A DNA stretch of 64,000 nt from Bacillota bacterium (GCA_023443515.1 JAEZUC010000029.1:1-64000); one strand, 5' to 3'. Positions 52,341-62,004 are shown, counted from the stretch's first letter. Made by a program: numbers and translations. The notes: generated from the sequence alone by a model not told the origin.

Positions 52341-54221
52341 ATGTTTAAAAAAGTAAGAAGGTTATTGGTCGGCAAGCCATTGAAAAACGAAGCATTGCAA
52401 GAACAAAAAATGGGGGTTCTCTGGGGTCTTCCGATTTTGTCCAGCGATGCTATTTCTTCGGTAGCCTATGCAGGTCAGGAAGTATTGATGGTTTTGATAC
52501 CTGTTGTGGGCATGCTGGCATTCAGACAATTGTCATATATATCTATTGCAATTATATGTCTACTTATGATATTGATGTTGTCATACAGACAGGTTATTGA
52601 CAGTTACCCAAATGGTGGCGGAGCCTATGTAGTTGCCAAGGAAAATCTGGGAGTTCTTGCGGGAGTTACAGCAGGTGCGGCATTGTCTGTAGATTATGTT
52701 ATGACTGTAGCGGTAAGTATATCATCAGGAGTAGAACAGTTTACAACTGCTTTTAAGGTCTTTAAACCTTATTCGGTTGTTATAGCAGTAGTTATGGTAG
52801 TATTGCTTATGATAGGCAATTTAAGAGGAATAAGAGAGTCTTCAAGAGTGTTCGGTATTCCTGCGTATGCATTTATAATTGGTATGGTTGTTATGATAGC
52901 TGCCGGCTTTGCCAAGGTGGCTGGAGGTTATGTACCACCCCCTCCAACGGATATGCCTGATGTTGTTAAACCATTGACACTTATGCTGGTATTGACCGCT
53001 TTCTCAAATGGATGTGCGGCACTTACCGGTGTCGAGGCCGTAAGTAATGCTGTACCAAATTTTAAGAACCCTAGTACAAAGTATGCTAAAAGAGTATTAT
53101 TTCTTTTAGCCATGATTATTCTTGTTTTGTTTGGTGGAAGCTCAATAATAGCAAACATTTATAATGTCAATCCATCTCATGGTAATGCAATGCTCGTAAT
53201 GATAGCCGGTGAAATATTTCACAATACAAAGTTTGATTTTATGTTTTATTATATAACTGCTACTACATTTATCATTCTTATTCTTGCAGCTAACACGGCT
53301 TATTCGGGTTTCCCTATGCTCATATCAATTATGGCAAAGGACGGATATGCTCCAAGACAGCTCAGTATGAGAGGCGACAGACTCAGTTATGACAATGGAA
53401 TAATTCTATTGTCAGTTCTTGCAAGTATTTTAATGATTGTATTTAAAGCAGATGTTTCAAAACTAATCGGCCTTTATGCAATAGGTGTATTTATCTCCTT
53501 TACATTGTCCCAGACGGGTATGTTTATAAAGTGGAAGAGAAGCAAAGAAAAGGGCTGGAAGCACAAAGCAGTAATAAACGGAACGGGAGCAGTTGTATCG
53601 GGTATTGTTGTTGTAATCATTGCCTTTACCAAGTTCAGGGAAGGCGCTTGGCTGGTTGTAATACTTATACCAATTCTTATATTGTTAATATTCAAGGTTA
53701 AGAAGCACTATGAAGCTGTTATGAAACAGTTAAGGCTAAAGCCTGAAGAAATTGCAAACTTTGATATAAATAAGGCCGTTTACACCAACAGAGTTATTGT
53801 TCCCATAGAGAGTATAAACAGGTCAAGCTTGAGAGCCCTGCGGTATGCAAAAACCATATCGGACAATATAACTGCTTTTAGTGTGGTCATTGATGAAGCA
53901 GATGCAAAGAAAATAAAAGAGAAATATAATGCGCTTAATATGGATATTCCTATAGTTGTCAAATATTCACCTTTCAGAAAAGTAGTTGATCCGATGCTTA
54001 AATTCATTGAATCGGCTGAGTATGACTATCAGAACGGTGATATGATAACGGTTATACTTCCGCAGTTTGCAGTTAAGAAATGGTGGCATAGATTCCTGCA
54101 CAACAATACCAGATATTATGTTGAGAAGGAGCTTTTAAAGCATAAGCATATAGTGGTATCAGTTATGCCATTACAATTAAAGGATGATGATTTTGTACTT
54201 AACAGTCATAAATATGATTGA
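52341..54221 (+). CDS. KimA/YdaO-like APC-family transporter with C-terminal UspA-like domain
   Basis: A 626-residue transporter. About 12 membrane segments (about 30-455) carry VLWGLPILSSDAISSVAYAGQE, SYPNGGGAYVVAKENLG and FSNGCAALTGVEAVSNAVPNF; the C-terminal cytoplasmic ~160 residues (VYTNRVIVPIESINRSSLRALRYAKT) resemble the universal-stress-like domain of KimA. KimA is a high-affinity K+/H+ symporter controlled by c-di-AMP. Potassium as substrate is inferred from family resemblance; other members are amino-acid transporters. Confidence 0.82.
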   Translation: MFKKVRRLLVGKPLKNEALQEQKMGVLWGLPILSSDAISSVAYAGQEVLMVLIPVVGMLAFRQLSYISIAIICLLMILMLSYRQVIDSYPNGGGAYVVAKENLGVLAGVTAGAALSVDYVMTVAVSISSGVEQFTTAFKVFKPYSVVIAVVMVVLLMIGNLRGIRESSRVFGIPAYAFIIGMVVMIAAGFAKVAGGYVPPPPTDMPDVVKPLTLMLVLTAFSNGCAALTGVEAVSNAVPNFKNPSTKYAKRVLFLLAMIILVLFGGSSIIANIYNVNPSHGNAMLVMIAGEIFHNTKFDFMFYYITATTFIILILAANTAYSGFPMLISIMAKDGYAPRQLSMRGDRLSYDNGIILLSVLASILMIVFKADVSKLIGLYAIGVFISFTLSQTGMFIKWKRSKEKGWKHKAVINGTGAVVSGIVVVIIAFTKFREGAWLVVILIPILILLIFKVKKHYEAVMKQLRLKPEEIANFDINKAVYTNRVIVPIESINRSSLRALRYAKTISDNITAFSVVIDEADAKKIKEKYNALNMDIPIVVKYSPFRKVVDPMLKFIESAEYDYQNGDMITVILPQFAVKKWWHRFLHNNTRYYVEKELLKHKHIVVSVMPLQLKDDDFVLNSHKYD

Positions 54222-54273
54222 TAAGCATGTTACACAGAAATAAAAATATCATTATATGAATGAGGCGTGTTAA

Positions 54274-55251
54274 ATGAAATATTCTATTGGTATTGAATTG
54301 GGAGTTAAAAATATAGTTGCAGGTATACTTGATAAAAATGGAAAATTGATTCGAAGAGATACTGTACCCACCAATAAAGACAGAGAATTTGGAGAAATAA
54401 TTAAGGATGTCTGTGCATTAATAAAAAAAATAACTGCAGATGAAGATATTGAACTAAAAAGTATAAAATATATAGGAGTTGGATGTCCCGGAGTAACCGA
54501 TAATAAAAGGGGCATTGTTCTAAAGAACTATTCTCTCAATTTCACGAATGCAAATATCAGAAGTGAGATTCAGAAGTACATAAATCTTCCCGTATATGTA
54601 GAAAATGATGCAAATTGTGTAGCAATAGCTGAATACCTCCTTGGTGCCGCATATGGTACTGAAAGTTCACTTATTATCAAAGTAGGAGTAGGTATCGGTG
54701 GAGGAATTATTATTGACGGAAGTATATATAACGGTTTTAACTTTGGTGGAACAGAATTCGGGCACATGGTTATAGAGTATAACGGAAGGCAGTGCAGCTG
54801 TGGCAGAAAAGGTTGCTGGGAGCAGTATGTATCGGGATCTTCTCTTATTAATCAAACCAAACAACTTGCATCAGAAAATCCGGAATCCATTTTAGGAAAA
54901 ATGGTTATGAATAATGTTGCACAGATAACTGAATTGACAATATTTGAGGCTGCCAAGGCCGGTGATGAAAAGGCCAGAAAACTATGCTCGGAATTCGTTG
55001 AATATTTTGCAGAGGGATTAACAAACATTGTAAATATATTAATGCCTGAAGTATTAATAATAGCGGGGCCTATAAGCAAACTAGGCAATACAATTGTAAA
55101 TCCGTTAGTTGAGCTGTTGAAAGATAGAATATATTCAAAGGAACTTAATCTTCCTGAATTTAAAATGGCTGAAATGGGCAATGCCGGTATTGTGGTAGGA
55201 GCTGCAATGTTAGGCTCTTTTAAGGATGAAAAACTTGACGACTTGGTATAA
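54274..55251 (+). CDS. ROK family sugar kinase (glucokinase-like)
   Basis: A 325-residue ROK kinase. The N-terminal ATP motif is IGIELGVKNIVAGILD, catalytic Asp in VENDANCVAIAEYLLGA, the sugar site GGTEFGHMVIEYNG, and the zinc motif CSCGRKGCWEQYVS (HxxC, CxCGxxGCxE), all intact. There is no N-terminal helix-turn-helix, so it is a kinase, not a ROK repressor. Glucose is the usual substrate in Firmicutes; others (allose, fructose) cannot be excluded. It starts 52 bp after the transporter gene. Confidence 0.9.
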   Translation: MKYSIGIELGVKNIVAGILDKNGKLIRRDTVPTNKDREFGEIIKDVCALIKKITADEDIELKSIKYIGVGCPGVTDNKRGIVLKNYSLNFTNANIRSEIQKYINLPVYVENDANCVAIAEYLLGAAYGTESSLIIKVGVGIGGGIIIDGSIYNGFNFGGTEFGHMVIEYNGRQCSCGRKGCWEQYVSGSSLINQTKQLASENPESILGKMVMNNVAQITELTIFEAAKAGDEKARKLCSEFVEYFAEGLTNIVNILMPEVLIIAGPISKLGNTIVNPLVELLKDRIYSKELNLPEFKMAEMGNAGIVVGAAMLGSFKDEKLDDLV

Positions 55252-55277
55252 TATATATTTTGGGAGGGATTGTTATT

Positions 55278-55499
55278 ATGGCTGAAATAAAGTTTGAAAT
55301 AACCGAAAATATTGGTACCTTATCTGAATCCGGCAAAGGCTGGTACAAGGAATTGAATCTTGTCAGCTGGAACGATAGAGACCCAAAGTACGATATCAGA
55401 GACTGGTCTCCTGATCACGAAAAGATGGGCAAGGGTGTTACACTTAACAAAGAAGAATTGATAGAACTGAAGAAACTTTTAAACAGCTTGGACATATAG
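55278..55499 (+). CDS. YdbC/PC4-like single-stranded nucleic-acid-binding protein
   Basis: A 73-residue protein of the PC4/YdbC family: IGTLSESGKGWYKELNLVSWND and YDIRDWSPDHEKMGKGVTLNKEEL. Bacterial YdbC binds single-stranded DNA as a dimer through a whirly-like sheet. GGGAGGG at about 55262-55268 serves the ATG at 55278. It is 26 bp from the ROK kinase and ends at a strong terminator. Confidence 0.88.
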   Translation: MAEIKFEITENIGTLSESGKGWYKELNLVSWNDRDPKYDIRDWSPDHEKMGKGVTLNKEELIELKKLLNSLDI

Positions 55500-55528
55500 T
55501 TACTAACATACAAGACAAATAAAATAGA

Positions 55529-55584
55529 AGCATAATAACCCGGATGCGAGAGTTTAACGGCAAAAGGGTTATTATGCTTTTTTT
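55529..55584 (+). terminator. Rho-independent terminator after the PC4-like gene
   Basis: AAGCATAATAACCC at about 55528-55541 pairs perfectly with GGGTTATTATGCTT at 55566-55579, followed by T7. Confidence 0.88.
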
Positions 55585-55705
55585 GCTACTTTTTCACTAA
55601 TATCTGATTTGGGCAAAAATCATAACAAAAAAAGATAAAAGGTAGAAAACAAATCTTAATTGAGGTATATAGGCTTAAATTAAAATACATCAAAATAATA
55701 ACTTG

Positions 55706-55737
55706 TTGACACAATATCTTGAGAGTGATAGTATAAT
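55706..55737 (+). promoter_or_regulatory. Promoter of nrdDG
   Basis: TTGACA at 55706-55711 and TATAAT at 55732-55737, both perfect, but 20 bp apart instead of 17. The long spacer coincides with an NrdR-like box, so promoter strength may be set by the regulator. Confidence 0.65.
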
Positions 55738-55756
55738 TGCACCAACATATTGTTAA
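55709..55756 (+). promoter_or_regulatory. Paired NrdR boxes
   Basis: Box 1, ACACAATATCTTGAGA (55709-55724), overlaps the -35 and spacer. Box 2, ACCAACATATTGTTAA (55741-55756), covers the start region. Both fit the NrdR pattern (ACACwATATnTTGTGT-like, AT-rich centre), and they lie 32 bp apart, about three helical turns, as known for NrdR box pairs. Confidence 0.7.
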
Positions 55757-55971
55757 GAACGATAAGGGTATACATATTCAAAATTTTAATTTATCAGATA
55801 TATCGAGTGTAAACGAGATCTCAGGAAGCTACTGCCGAATTGGTTTGTGGCAAGATTTATTGTGCGATTTGATCTGCACAATTTTATTTATGCGCATATT
55901 TTGCTTTTAAAGCAAATGCAAATAAGTTAGTATACTGCAAAAGAAAAAATTTGAGAAGGGTGGCTAGCCAC
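55757..55971 (+). other. Long structured leader of nrdD
   Basis: About 225 bases between the predicted start and the nrdD ATG. Hairpins seen: TGCC/GGCA (about 55833-55852), ATTGTGC/GCACAAT (55859-55882), TTTGCTT/AAGCAAA (about 55900-55917). GTGGCTAGCCAC (55960-55971), a perfect palindrome, lies between the ribosome site and the ATG. No known riboswitch class recognised. Confidence 0.4.
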
Positions 55972-58281
55972 ATGATAACCAAAATCAGAAAGCGTGACGG
56001 AAGAGAAGTCCCATTTAACATTGAAAAAATTGCTAATGCTATTTTTAAAGCAGCTAGTGCTACCGGAGGTAAGGATTATAAGACGGCAATGGAATTGGCG
56101 GAAAGAGTTGTTGATTTCATTGAATCAAGTCTCGACAGAAGGGTACCCAGTGTTGAAGAAATACAGGATGCAGTTGAAAAAGTGTTGATTGAGACAGGCC
56201 ATGCAAGAACGGCCAAGGAGTTCATTTTATACAGAGCCGACAGAACAAAGATACGTGAAATGAACACACGCTTGATGAAGGTGTATGAGGAGCTTACCTT
56301 TAAAGATGCAAAAGACAATGACTTAAAACGTGAAAATGCAAATATAGACAGTGATACTGCTATGGGAACAATGCTTAAATATGGTTCGGAGGGTGCAAAA
56401 CAATTCTACGAAATGTATGTACTTAAGCCGGAGCATGCACAGGCGCATAACAATGCAGATATACATATACATGACTTGGACTTTTTGACATTGACAACTA
56501 CTTGCTGCCAGATAGATATTCAGAAACTCTTTAGGGGCGGTTTTAGTACCGGGCATGGTTACCTTAGAGAACCTAACGATATAAGCAGTTATTCAGCTTT
56601 AGCATGTATTGCAATCCAGTCAAATCAGAACGATCAGCATGGTGGACAGAGTATTCCGAATTTTGATTACGGAATGTCTATGGGTGTTGCAAAAACTTTT
56701 GAAAAGGGTTACAAGCAGAATTTGAAAAAATCGTTGGAACTACTGATTGGGAATGATTTTTCAAACGAGATTGTAGAAGCTCGTGAAGAAATATATAAAG
56801 AATTCGGTATAAGGCCGGCATTAAATAGAATGGAGGCATATATTAAAGCAGAGAAGAAAATTCTGCTAAAATATATTCCGGACGAAGCTTTGCTTGAAAA
56901 GGCTCAAGGTTTTGCAGTAAAGAAAACTGAAGAAGAGACTGACAGAATCACTTATCAGGCTATGGAAGCATTTGTTCATAACCTCAACACTATGCATAGC
57001 AGAGCAGGAGCACAAACACCTTTCAGTTCTATAAATTACGGAACAGATACTTCTCCCGAAGGCAGACTTGTGATTAAAAATCTTTTGCTGGCTACCGAAG
57101 AAGGTCTTGGAAATGGTGAAACTCCGATTTTTCCCATACATATATTCAAAGTAAAGGACGGAGTAAACTACAAGGAAAGCGACCCCAACTATGATCTTTT
57201 CAAGCTGGCCTGCCGTGTCAGTGCAAAGAGATTGTTTCCTAACTTTGCGTTTATTGATGCTCCATTTAACCTTAGATTTTACAAGGATGGAGACCCAAAT
57301 ACCGAGATTGCATACATGGGTTGCAGAACAAGAGTTGTCGGAAATACTTATGACCCGGATAGGGAAGTAATATTCGGCAGAGGAAATTTGAGCTTTACAA
57401 CTATAAATTTACCGAGAATAGCCCTTAGAAGCAATAAGAATCTTAATATTTTCTTTGAAGAACTTGATAAGAAAATTGATTTGGTAATTGACCAGCTTTA
57501 CGAGAGATATCTTATTCAAGCAAAGAAAAAAGTTAAAAACTTTCCATTCCTTATGGGACAGGGTGTATGGATTGACTCTGAAAACCTCAATTGGGAAGAC
57601 GCAGTTGGAGAAGTATTAAAGCATGGAACACTTACCATGGGTTTTATTGGCCTTGCAGAGTGCCTTAAGGCACTAATAGGTAAGCATCACGGAGAATCAG
57701 AACAGGCTCAGAACCTGGGGCTTGAAATAGTAGGCTATATGAGAAAAAGAATGGACGAAGCAAGTGAGAAATACCGTATGAATTTTTCTCTGATTGCAAC
57801 TCCGGCAGAGGGTACGTCAGGTAGATTTGTAAAGCATGATAAGAATGTATTCGGCAATATAGATGGTGTGACAGATAAAGAATATTATACAAACAGCTTC
57901 CATGTACCTGTTTATTATAAAGTAAATGCAATAGACAAGATAAAAACAGAAGCACCTTATCATGAGTTAACTAACGGAGGACATATAACTTATGTAGAAG
58001 TTGACGGTGACCCAATGAACAATCTGGAAGCCTTTGAAAAGATAATCAGGGCAATGAAGGAGTCCGGAATAGGATACGGGTCAGTAAACCATCCTGTAGA
58101 CAGAGACCCTGTATGCGGTTATACGGGGATTATAGGTGATACATGTCCTAAGTGCGGAAGAGAAGAAGACGACAGGCATTTTGAAAGGATCAGACGTATT
58201 ACCGGGTATCTTGTAGGGACACTTGACCGATTTAATGATGCTAAAAAAGCCGAGGTTCGTGATAGAGTAAAGCATATGTAA
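55972..58281 (+). CDS. nrdD: Anaerobic ribonucleoside-triphosphate reductase
   Basis: A 769-residue class III ribonucleotide reductase, oxygen-sensitive. An ATP-cone (about 3-95, IRKRDGREVPFNIEKI) precedes the ten-stranded barrel. The C-terminal zinc site has CGYTG (715) and CPKCG (about 725), and the glycyl radical Gly745 lies in RRITGYLVGTLDRF. The ATG at 55972 follows AAGGG at 55956-55960. The gene is upstream of its activase nrdG and is preceded by NrdR-like boxes. It supplies deoxynucleotides during anaerobic growth; no class I or II enzyme is in the window. Confidence 0.97.
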   Translation: MITKIRKRDGREVPFNIEKIANAIFKAASATGGKDYKTAMELAERVVDFIESSLDRRVPSVEEIQDAVEKVLIETGHARTAKEFILYRADRTKIREMNTRLMKVYEELTFKDAKDNDLKRENANIDSDTAMGTMLKYGSEGAKQFYEMYVLKPEHAQAHNNADIHIHDLDFLTLTTTCCQIDIQKLFRGGFSTGHGYLREPNDISSYSALACIAIQSNQNDQHGGQSIPNFDYGMSMGVAKTFEKGYKQNLKKSLELLIGNDFSNEIVEAREEIYKEFGIRPALNRMEAYIKAEKKILLKYIPDEALLEKAQGFAVKKTEEETDRITYQAMEAFVHNLNTMHSRAGAQTPFSSINYGTDTSPEGRLVIKNLLLATEEGLGNGETPIFPIHIFKVKDGVNYKESDPNYDLFKLACRVSAKRLFPNFAFIDAPFNLRFYKDGDPNTEIAYMGCRTRVVGNTYDPDREVIFGRGNLSFTTINLPRIALRSNKNLNIFFEELDKKIDLVIDQLYERYLIQAKKKVKNFPFLMGQGVWIDSENLNWEDAVGEVLKHGTLTMGFIGLAECLKALIGKHHGESEQAQNLGLEIVGYMRKRMDEASEKYRMNFSLIATPAEGTSGRFVKHDKNVFGNIDGVTDKEYYTNSFHVPVYYKVNAIDKIKTEAPYHELTNGGHITYVEVDGDPMNNLEAFEKIIRAMKESGIGYGSVNHPVDRDPVCGYTGIIGDTCPKCGREEDDRHFERIRRITGYLVGTLDRFNDAKKAEVRDRVKHM

Positions 58282-58300
58282 TTAATTTTATAATAGTGTA

Positions 58301-58334
58301 AAATATGCCAAATGACAGTTCGTTTGGCATATTT
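58301..58334 (+). terminator. Hairpin between nrdD and nrdG
   Basis: AAATATGCCAAA pairs perfectly with TTTGGCATATTT, 12 bp, without a long T run. It may lower nrdG output relative to nrdD or stabilise the nrdD message. Confidence 0.65.
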
Positions 58335-58350
58335 ATTGCGAGGATAAATT

Positions 58351-58866
58351 ATGAACAGACAGATAAGAATATCAGGAATAATAAATGAATCTATTGTAGA
58401 CGGCCCGGGAATAAGAATGGTAATATTTGCTCAAGGTTGCAGGCATAACTGCAAAGGCTGTCACAATCCTCATACTCATTCCTTTGATGGCGGTGAGCTT
58501 ATTGATATTGGAACAATAGTTGATAAAATACGCAAAAATCCGCTTCTGGACGGGGTCACATTCAGTGGAGGAGAACCATTTGAGCAGGCAGAGGCTTTCG
58601 CCGTCATTGCCAAGGAAATTAATGAACTGGGGCTCAATGTTATGGTTTATTCAGGTTACACATTTGAACAACTGATTGAACATTCTAAAGACCGAGAAGG
58701 CTGGAGGGAACTTCTAAAAAACACAAAAATACTGGTTGACGGACCATTTATAGAGGAACAGAAGGACCTTCTTCTTAAATTCAGGGGCTCAGCAAATCAG
58801 CGTATAATTGATGTTCAAAAAACTCTGTCAAGTGGCAATATAACAGATATGTATTTACAAAGATAA
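58351..58866 (+). CDS. nrdG: Anaerobic ribonucleotide reductase activating protein
   Basis: A 171-residue radical SAM activase that makes the glycyl radical on NrdD. The cluster motif is GCRHNCKGCHNPHTH (CxxxCxxC, about 30-37); GPGIRMVIFAQ before it and TFSGGEPFEQAEA are typical. GAGG precedes the ATG. Co-transcribed with nrdD. Confidence 0.97.
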   Translation: MNRQIRISGIINESIVDGPGIRMVIFAQGCRHNCKGCHNPHTHSFDGGELIDIGTIVDKIRKNPLLDGVTFSGGEPFEQAEAFAVIAKEINELGLNVMVYSGYTFEQLIEHSKDREGWRELLKNTKILVDGPFIEEQKDLLLKFRGSANQRIIDVQKTLSSGNITDMYLQR

Positions 58867-58946
58867 TCATTAGACCTAAAATAGTATAGGTAAACAAGGA
58901 ATGAACGGCGACATAATTTATTTAAGTTACCGGGAACGGAGTTAAA

Positions 58947-60833
58947 ATGGTTAATTTATTTTCAGCTAAATCCAGAAAAAGGATTGAATTGGGATATATT
59001 TGGACTATTATTTTGATAGTTGTTTTTACATTATTTTTAACAATAACGGGATTTCTACTTCAGCCAAATGCTCTTAATACTATAGTTGCTAATGTACTCA
59101 AGCACCCTTCTTTATTTATACTTAACGGGTTTCCTGTTTTTGCAGGTATATTGTTTTTTTATCTGGTATTTAACAATGTATTTTTCTCAGCGGCACTGGT
59201 TTCAACGGTGTTCCATGTAGCATCTCTTATAAACCGCTTTAAAATTATTTTCAGAGACGATCCCTTTGTACCTCAGGATGTGTTCCTTGGAGCAGAGGCG
59301 GCAAATATAATGTCAGATACAAAGATGAAGCTGGATATTACTTTAATCTCGTTAGTATTGATTTTTTCTTTAGCCATGTTGATTTTAGGAATATTTATAA
59401 AGTTTAAAAAAGTTAAAATATCTTTCAAAATAGCAGGATGCATTGCTATAGTAGGAATCGCGCTTTTATCAAATACCTTTGTGTACAGCTCCAGAGCAAT
59501 ATACGACAGAATGCCTTCAAAGTCAAAAGCGTATGTAGCAGGGGTTTTTAATGATGTTGGTTTCAATTACTGTTTTTTGTACAACATTAGTGCATATAAA
59601 ATGGAAGTACCTGAAAGCTATAGCAAGTCAGCAGCAGAGAATCTGGTTAAAAAATATACAAAAAGTAAAGCTACCCCCAAAGTCAGGGCAAATGTAATAA
59701 TTGTTATGAACGAAGCTTTTTCCGACATAAGCCTGGATAAAGCGTTCAAGTTCACCCCTGACGATGATCCCTTAAAAAATTTCAAGGCCATAGAGAAGGA
59801 AAAGAATTCGGTGTCAGGACATATGATAGTCCCAAATTTCGGAGGTGGAACAGCAAATACCGAATTTGATGTGATGACCGGAATGCAGACACTAAACCTG
59901 AATACAGTACCTACTTCGTCTTTCAGGCTTATTCACAGGAATATAAAATCTATTGCCGGAGTATTTGGCAGTGATTCATATAAAAAGTATTTCATGCATC
60001 CAGGGGACAGCTGGTTTTACAACAGGGCAAATGTATACAGATTCCTTGGTGTGGAAGACCAGACATATATAGATCAATTCAAAAAGCCGGAAGACTTGAA
60101 GGGTTCTTTGGTATCTGATAAAGCAGCGGGTCAAAAGATAATCAGCCTTTACGAAAAAAATTCGGATTCGGGAAAAAATCCGGTATTTAATTACAATGTA
60201 ACAATTCAGAATCATATGCCATATACGTCCAGTAAATACAGTGGCTTGAAGGTTAAAGCAGTACCAACAGACAAAAAGCTGTCACCTCAGGCTAAGACCC
60301 TACTATCAAATTATTTTGAGGGAGTAAGGGATACGGACAAGCTACTTAAAACCCTCACCGATTACTTCAGAGAAAGACAGGAACCTGTTATTCTTGTATT
60401 TTACGGTGATCACAAGCCGTCTTTGGGAGATAGTTACCTTGCATACAGAGAAGCCGGTATTGACATAAATGAAAGCGGAACTATTGAACAGGCCATGAAA
60501 AGCCGTGAAGTACCATATATTATTTGGGCAAATGATAGTGCGGGCAGTATTCTGGACTTTCCAGCCACAGCCCGAACCCTTGCCTTGCCCGAGGATAAAA
60601 CAATTAGTGCAAACTACCTTGGAGCAATTGTTTTGCAATTACTGGGCTACGAGGGATATGATCCTTATTTTGATTTTCTTAATGACTTGAGAAAGGAGCT
60701 CCCGGTTATAACAAGATACAATTTCAAGACAAGCAGCGGTTATACCGATAAGCTTTCGGATAAACAAAAGGCTATGGTCCAAAACCTAAGAATATGGCAG
60801 TATTACAGAATGACTAGTGATAAAGTAAAATAA
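58947..60833 (+). CDS. LTA synthase/MdoB family phosphoglycerol transferase
   Basis: A 628-residue membrane protein with five N-terminal membrane segments (about 15-215) and an extracellular sulfatase-fold domain. Metal and catalytic motifs: VIIVMNEAFSDIS (Glu ligand), GGGTANTEFDVMTG (nucleophile Thr), GDSWFYNR, and VFYGDHKPSLGD (Asp-His). Relatives add glycerol-phosphate from phosphatidylglycerol to a glycolipid or sugar chain. The MNEAF motif, in place of the QLESF type of true LtaS, suggests a branch that decorates another polymer. GGAG precedes the ATG; monocistronic. Confidence 0.9.
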   Translation: MVNLFSAKSRKRIELGYIWTIILIVVFTLFLTITGFLLQPNALNTIVANVLKHPSLFILNGFPVFAGILFFYLVFNNVFFSAALVSTVFHVASLINRFKIIFRDDPFVPQDVFLGAEAANIMSDTKMKLDITLISLVLIFSLAMLILGIFIKFKKVKISFKIAGCIAIVGIALLSNTFVYSSRAIYDRMPSKSKAYVAGVFNDVGFNYCFLYNISAYKMEVPESYSKSAAENLVKKYTKSKATPKVRANVIIVMNEAFSDISLDKAFKFTPDDDPLKNFKAIEKEKNSVSGHMIVPNFGGGTANTEFDVMTGMQTLNLNTVPTSSFRLIHRNIKSIAGVFGSDSYKKYFMHPGDSWFYNRANVYRFLGVEDQTYIDQFKKPEDLKGSLVSDKAAGQKIISLYEKNSDSGKNPVFNYNVTIQNHMPYTSSKYSGLKVKAVPTDKKLSPQAKTLLSNYFEGVRDTDKLLKTLTDYFRERQEPVILVFYGDHKPSLGDSYLAYREAGIDINESGTIEQAMKSREVPYIIWANDSAGSILDFPATARTLALPEDKTISANYLGAIVLQLLGYEGYDPYFDFLNDLRKELPVITRYNFKTSSGYTDKLSDKQKAMVQNLRIWQYYRMTSDKVK

Positions 60834-60856
60834 GATAAATATTATTATTATAAATA

Positions 60857-60898
60857 AAAGAAGCAAAATGAACACAATGGTTCATTTTGCTTCTTTTT
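60857..60898 (+). terminator. Rho-independent terminator after the LTA-synthase-like gene
   Basis: A perfect 17-bp stem (60857-60873 with 60880-60896) carrying AGAAGCAAAATGAAC, followed by T-rich sequence. Confidence 0.88.
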
Positions 60899-61082
60899 GG
60901 CTATAACAATAAACCTCCGATGCTAAAATAGTTAATGTTATCTATTAGAATGACGATATATTAGTTGAATTGGTATTTAATGGAACAAAATAAAATATTT
61001 GGACAATGAAAATGCCTTACCTAATAAAATGGTATAACTTTGAAACAATCAAAAATTATATAAAAATAGGAGGTAAATATTT

Positions 61083-61985
61083 ATGAAAGTAGCAGTAAAA
61101 AAGGTATCCACAGTAGTATTAGCTTTGATATGTATATTAGGGTTAATGCCACAAATGCAGGCGTCTGCAGTTACAAATATTACCGACAATTATACACAGA
61201 CAACAGCCTATAATTTTGGTACATGGAATTCAATTAATTCATCAGGAACAGCGATAATGGCAAATGATGCTGAGGAGTCTTGGTTTAAGTTTACGTTAGC
61301 AGCCAATGAGCATATTTATATCAGAGTATCATCAGATAGTTCGTATGAAGGAATGAGTGTCAAAATTAAAGATGGAAGTGGTATAAATGTTGGAAGCAGT
61401 AGGAGTAATCCCAATGACATTATTGATACAACTGGTGTAACACCTGCATTATACATAGACGTTGATAACGATACATCGTTGACAAAAACTTTCTATGCAG
61501 TAGTGAGTCGAGGAGATATCTATGATTCTGCAATGTACTTTTCTCTAACGGCAAATAATAGAATAAGGACAGGGTCAGGTACTTTTACTTTTTCAGGCAC
61601 TGCATCAAATCCAGGTAATTCTCCATTAAGCTCAAATGGAGTAGATTCTACAATTCTGAATATAGATTTGTCTAGCAACACAGCTATCCCTAATAATTCG
61701 ATTGTTACAAGTGTAAGTACATCAGGTACACAGTCGCCTAGCCAAGGTAATGTACACCACAAAATTAGACCTTACAGTGTTAATACCTGGTATACATCGA
61801 CTGTATCAAGCGCGACTAGCGGTTCATATTCAATTTCATTAGCTAATAATTTACAAGCAAAACAAATTTGGTATTTTAAATATAATGTAATGGCTACTGC
61901 TAAATCAACAATGTCATCGGTAAAGATAACATTAAGATGGCAATATGATTTACATGATACAGATTATCAAATATTTATAAATTAA
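61083..61985 (+). CDS. Secreted beta-rich protein of unknown function
   Basis: A 300-residue protein with a clear signal peptide (MKVAVKKVSTVVLALICILG, cleavage near ASA at about 30). The mature part is Ser/Thr/Asn-rich. Residues 40-165 have the WFKFTLAANEHIYIRV and YAVVSRGD features of pre-peptidase C-terminal (PPC)-like beta domains; residues 165-300 form a second domain I do not recognise (DSTILNIDLSS, HHKIRPYSVNTW). No anchor motif, dockerin or SLH repeat is seen. AGGAGG lies upstream. It is 19 bp before the next unknown gene, so the pair is probably one operon. Confidence 0.75.
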   Translation: MKVAVKKVSTVVLALICILGLMPQMQASAVTNITDNYTQTTAYNFGTWNSINSSGTAIMANDAEESWFKFTLAANEHIYIRVSSDSSYEGMSVKIKDGSGINVGSSRSNPNDIIDTTGVTPALYIDVDNDTSLTKTFYAVVSRGDIYDSAMYFSLTANNRIRTGSGTFTFSGTASNPGNSPLSSNGVDSTILNIDLSSNTAIPNNSIVTSVSTSGTQSPSQGNVHHKIRPYSVNTWYTSTVSSATSGSYSISLANNLQAKQIWYFKYNVMATAKSTMSSVKITLRWQYDLHDTDYQIFIN

Positions 61986-62004
61986 ATATCAGAGGTGAGT
62001 AAGT

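Noticed and set aside
55994..56188. Overlapping plus-strand frame inside nrdD, and many minus-strand frames of 60-150 codons across the window
   Set aside because: They lie inside well-identified genes in other frames, lack ribosome sites and family motifs, and have biased composition typical of shadow frames.
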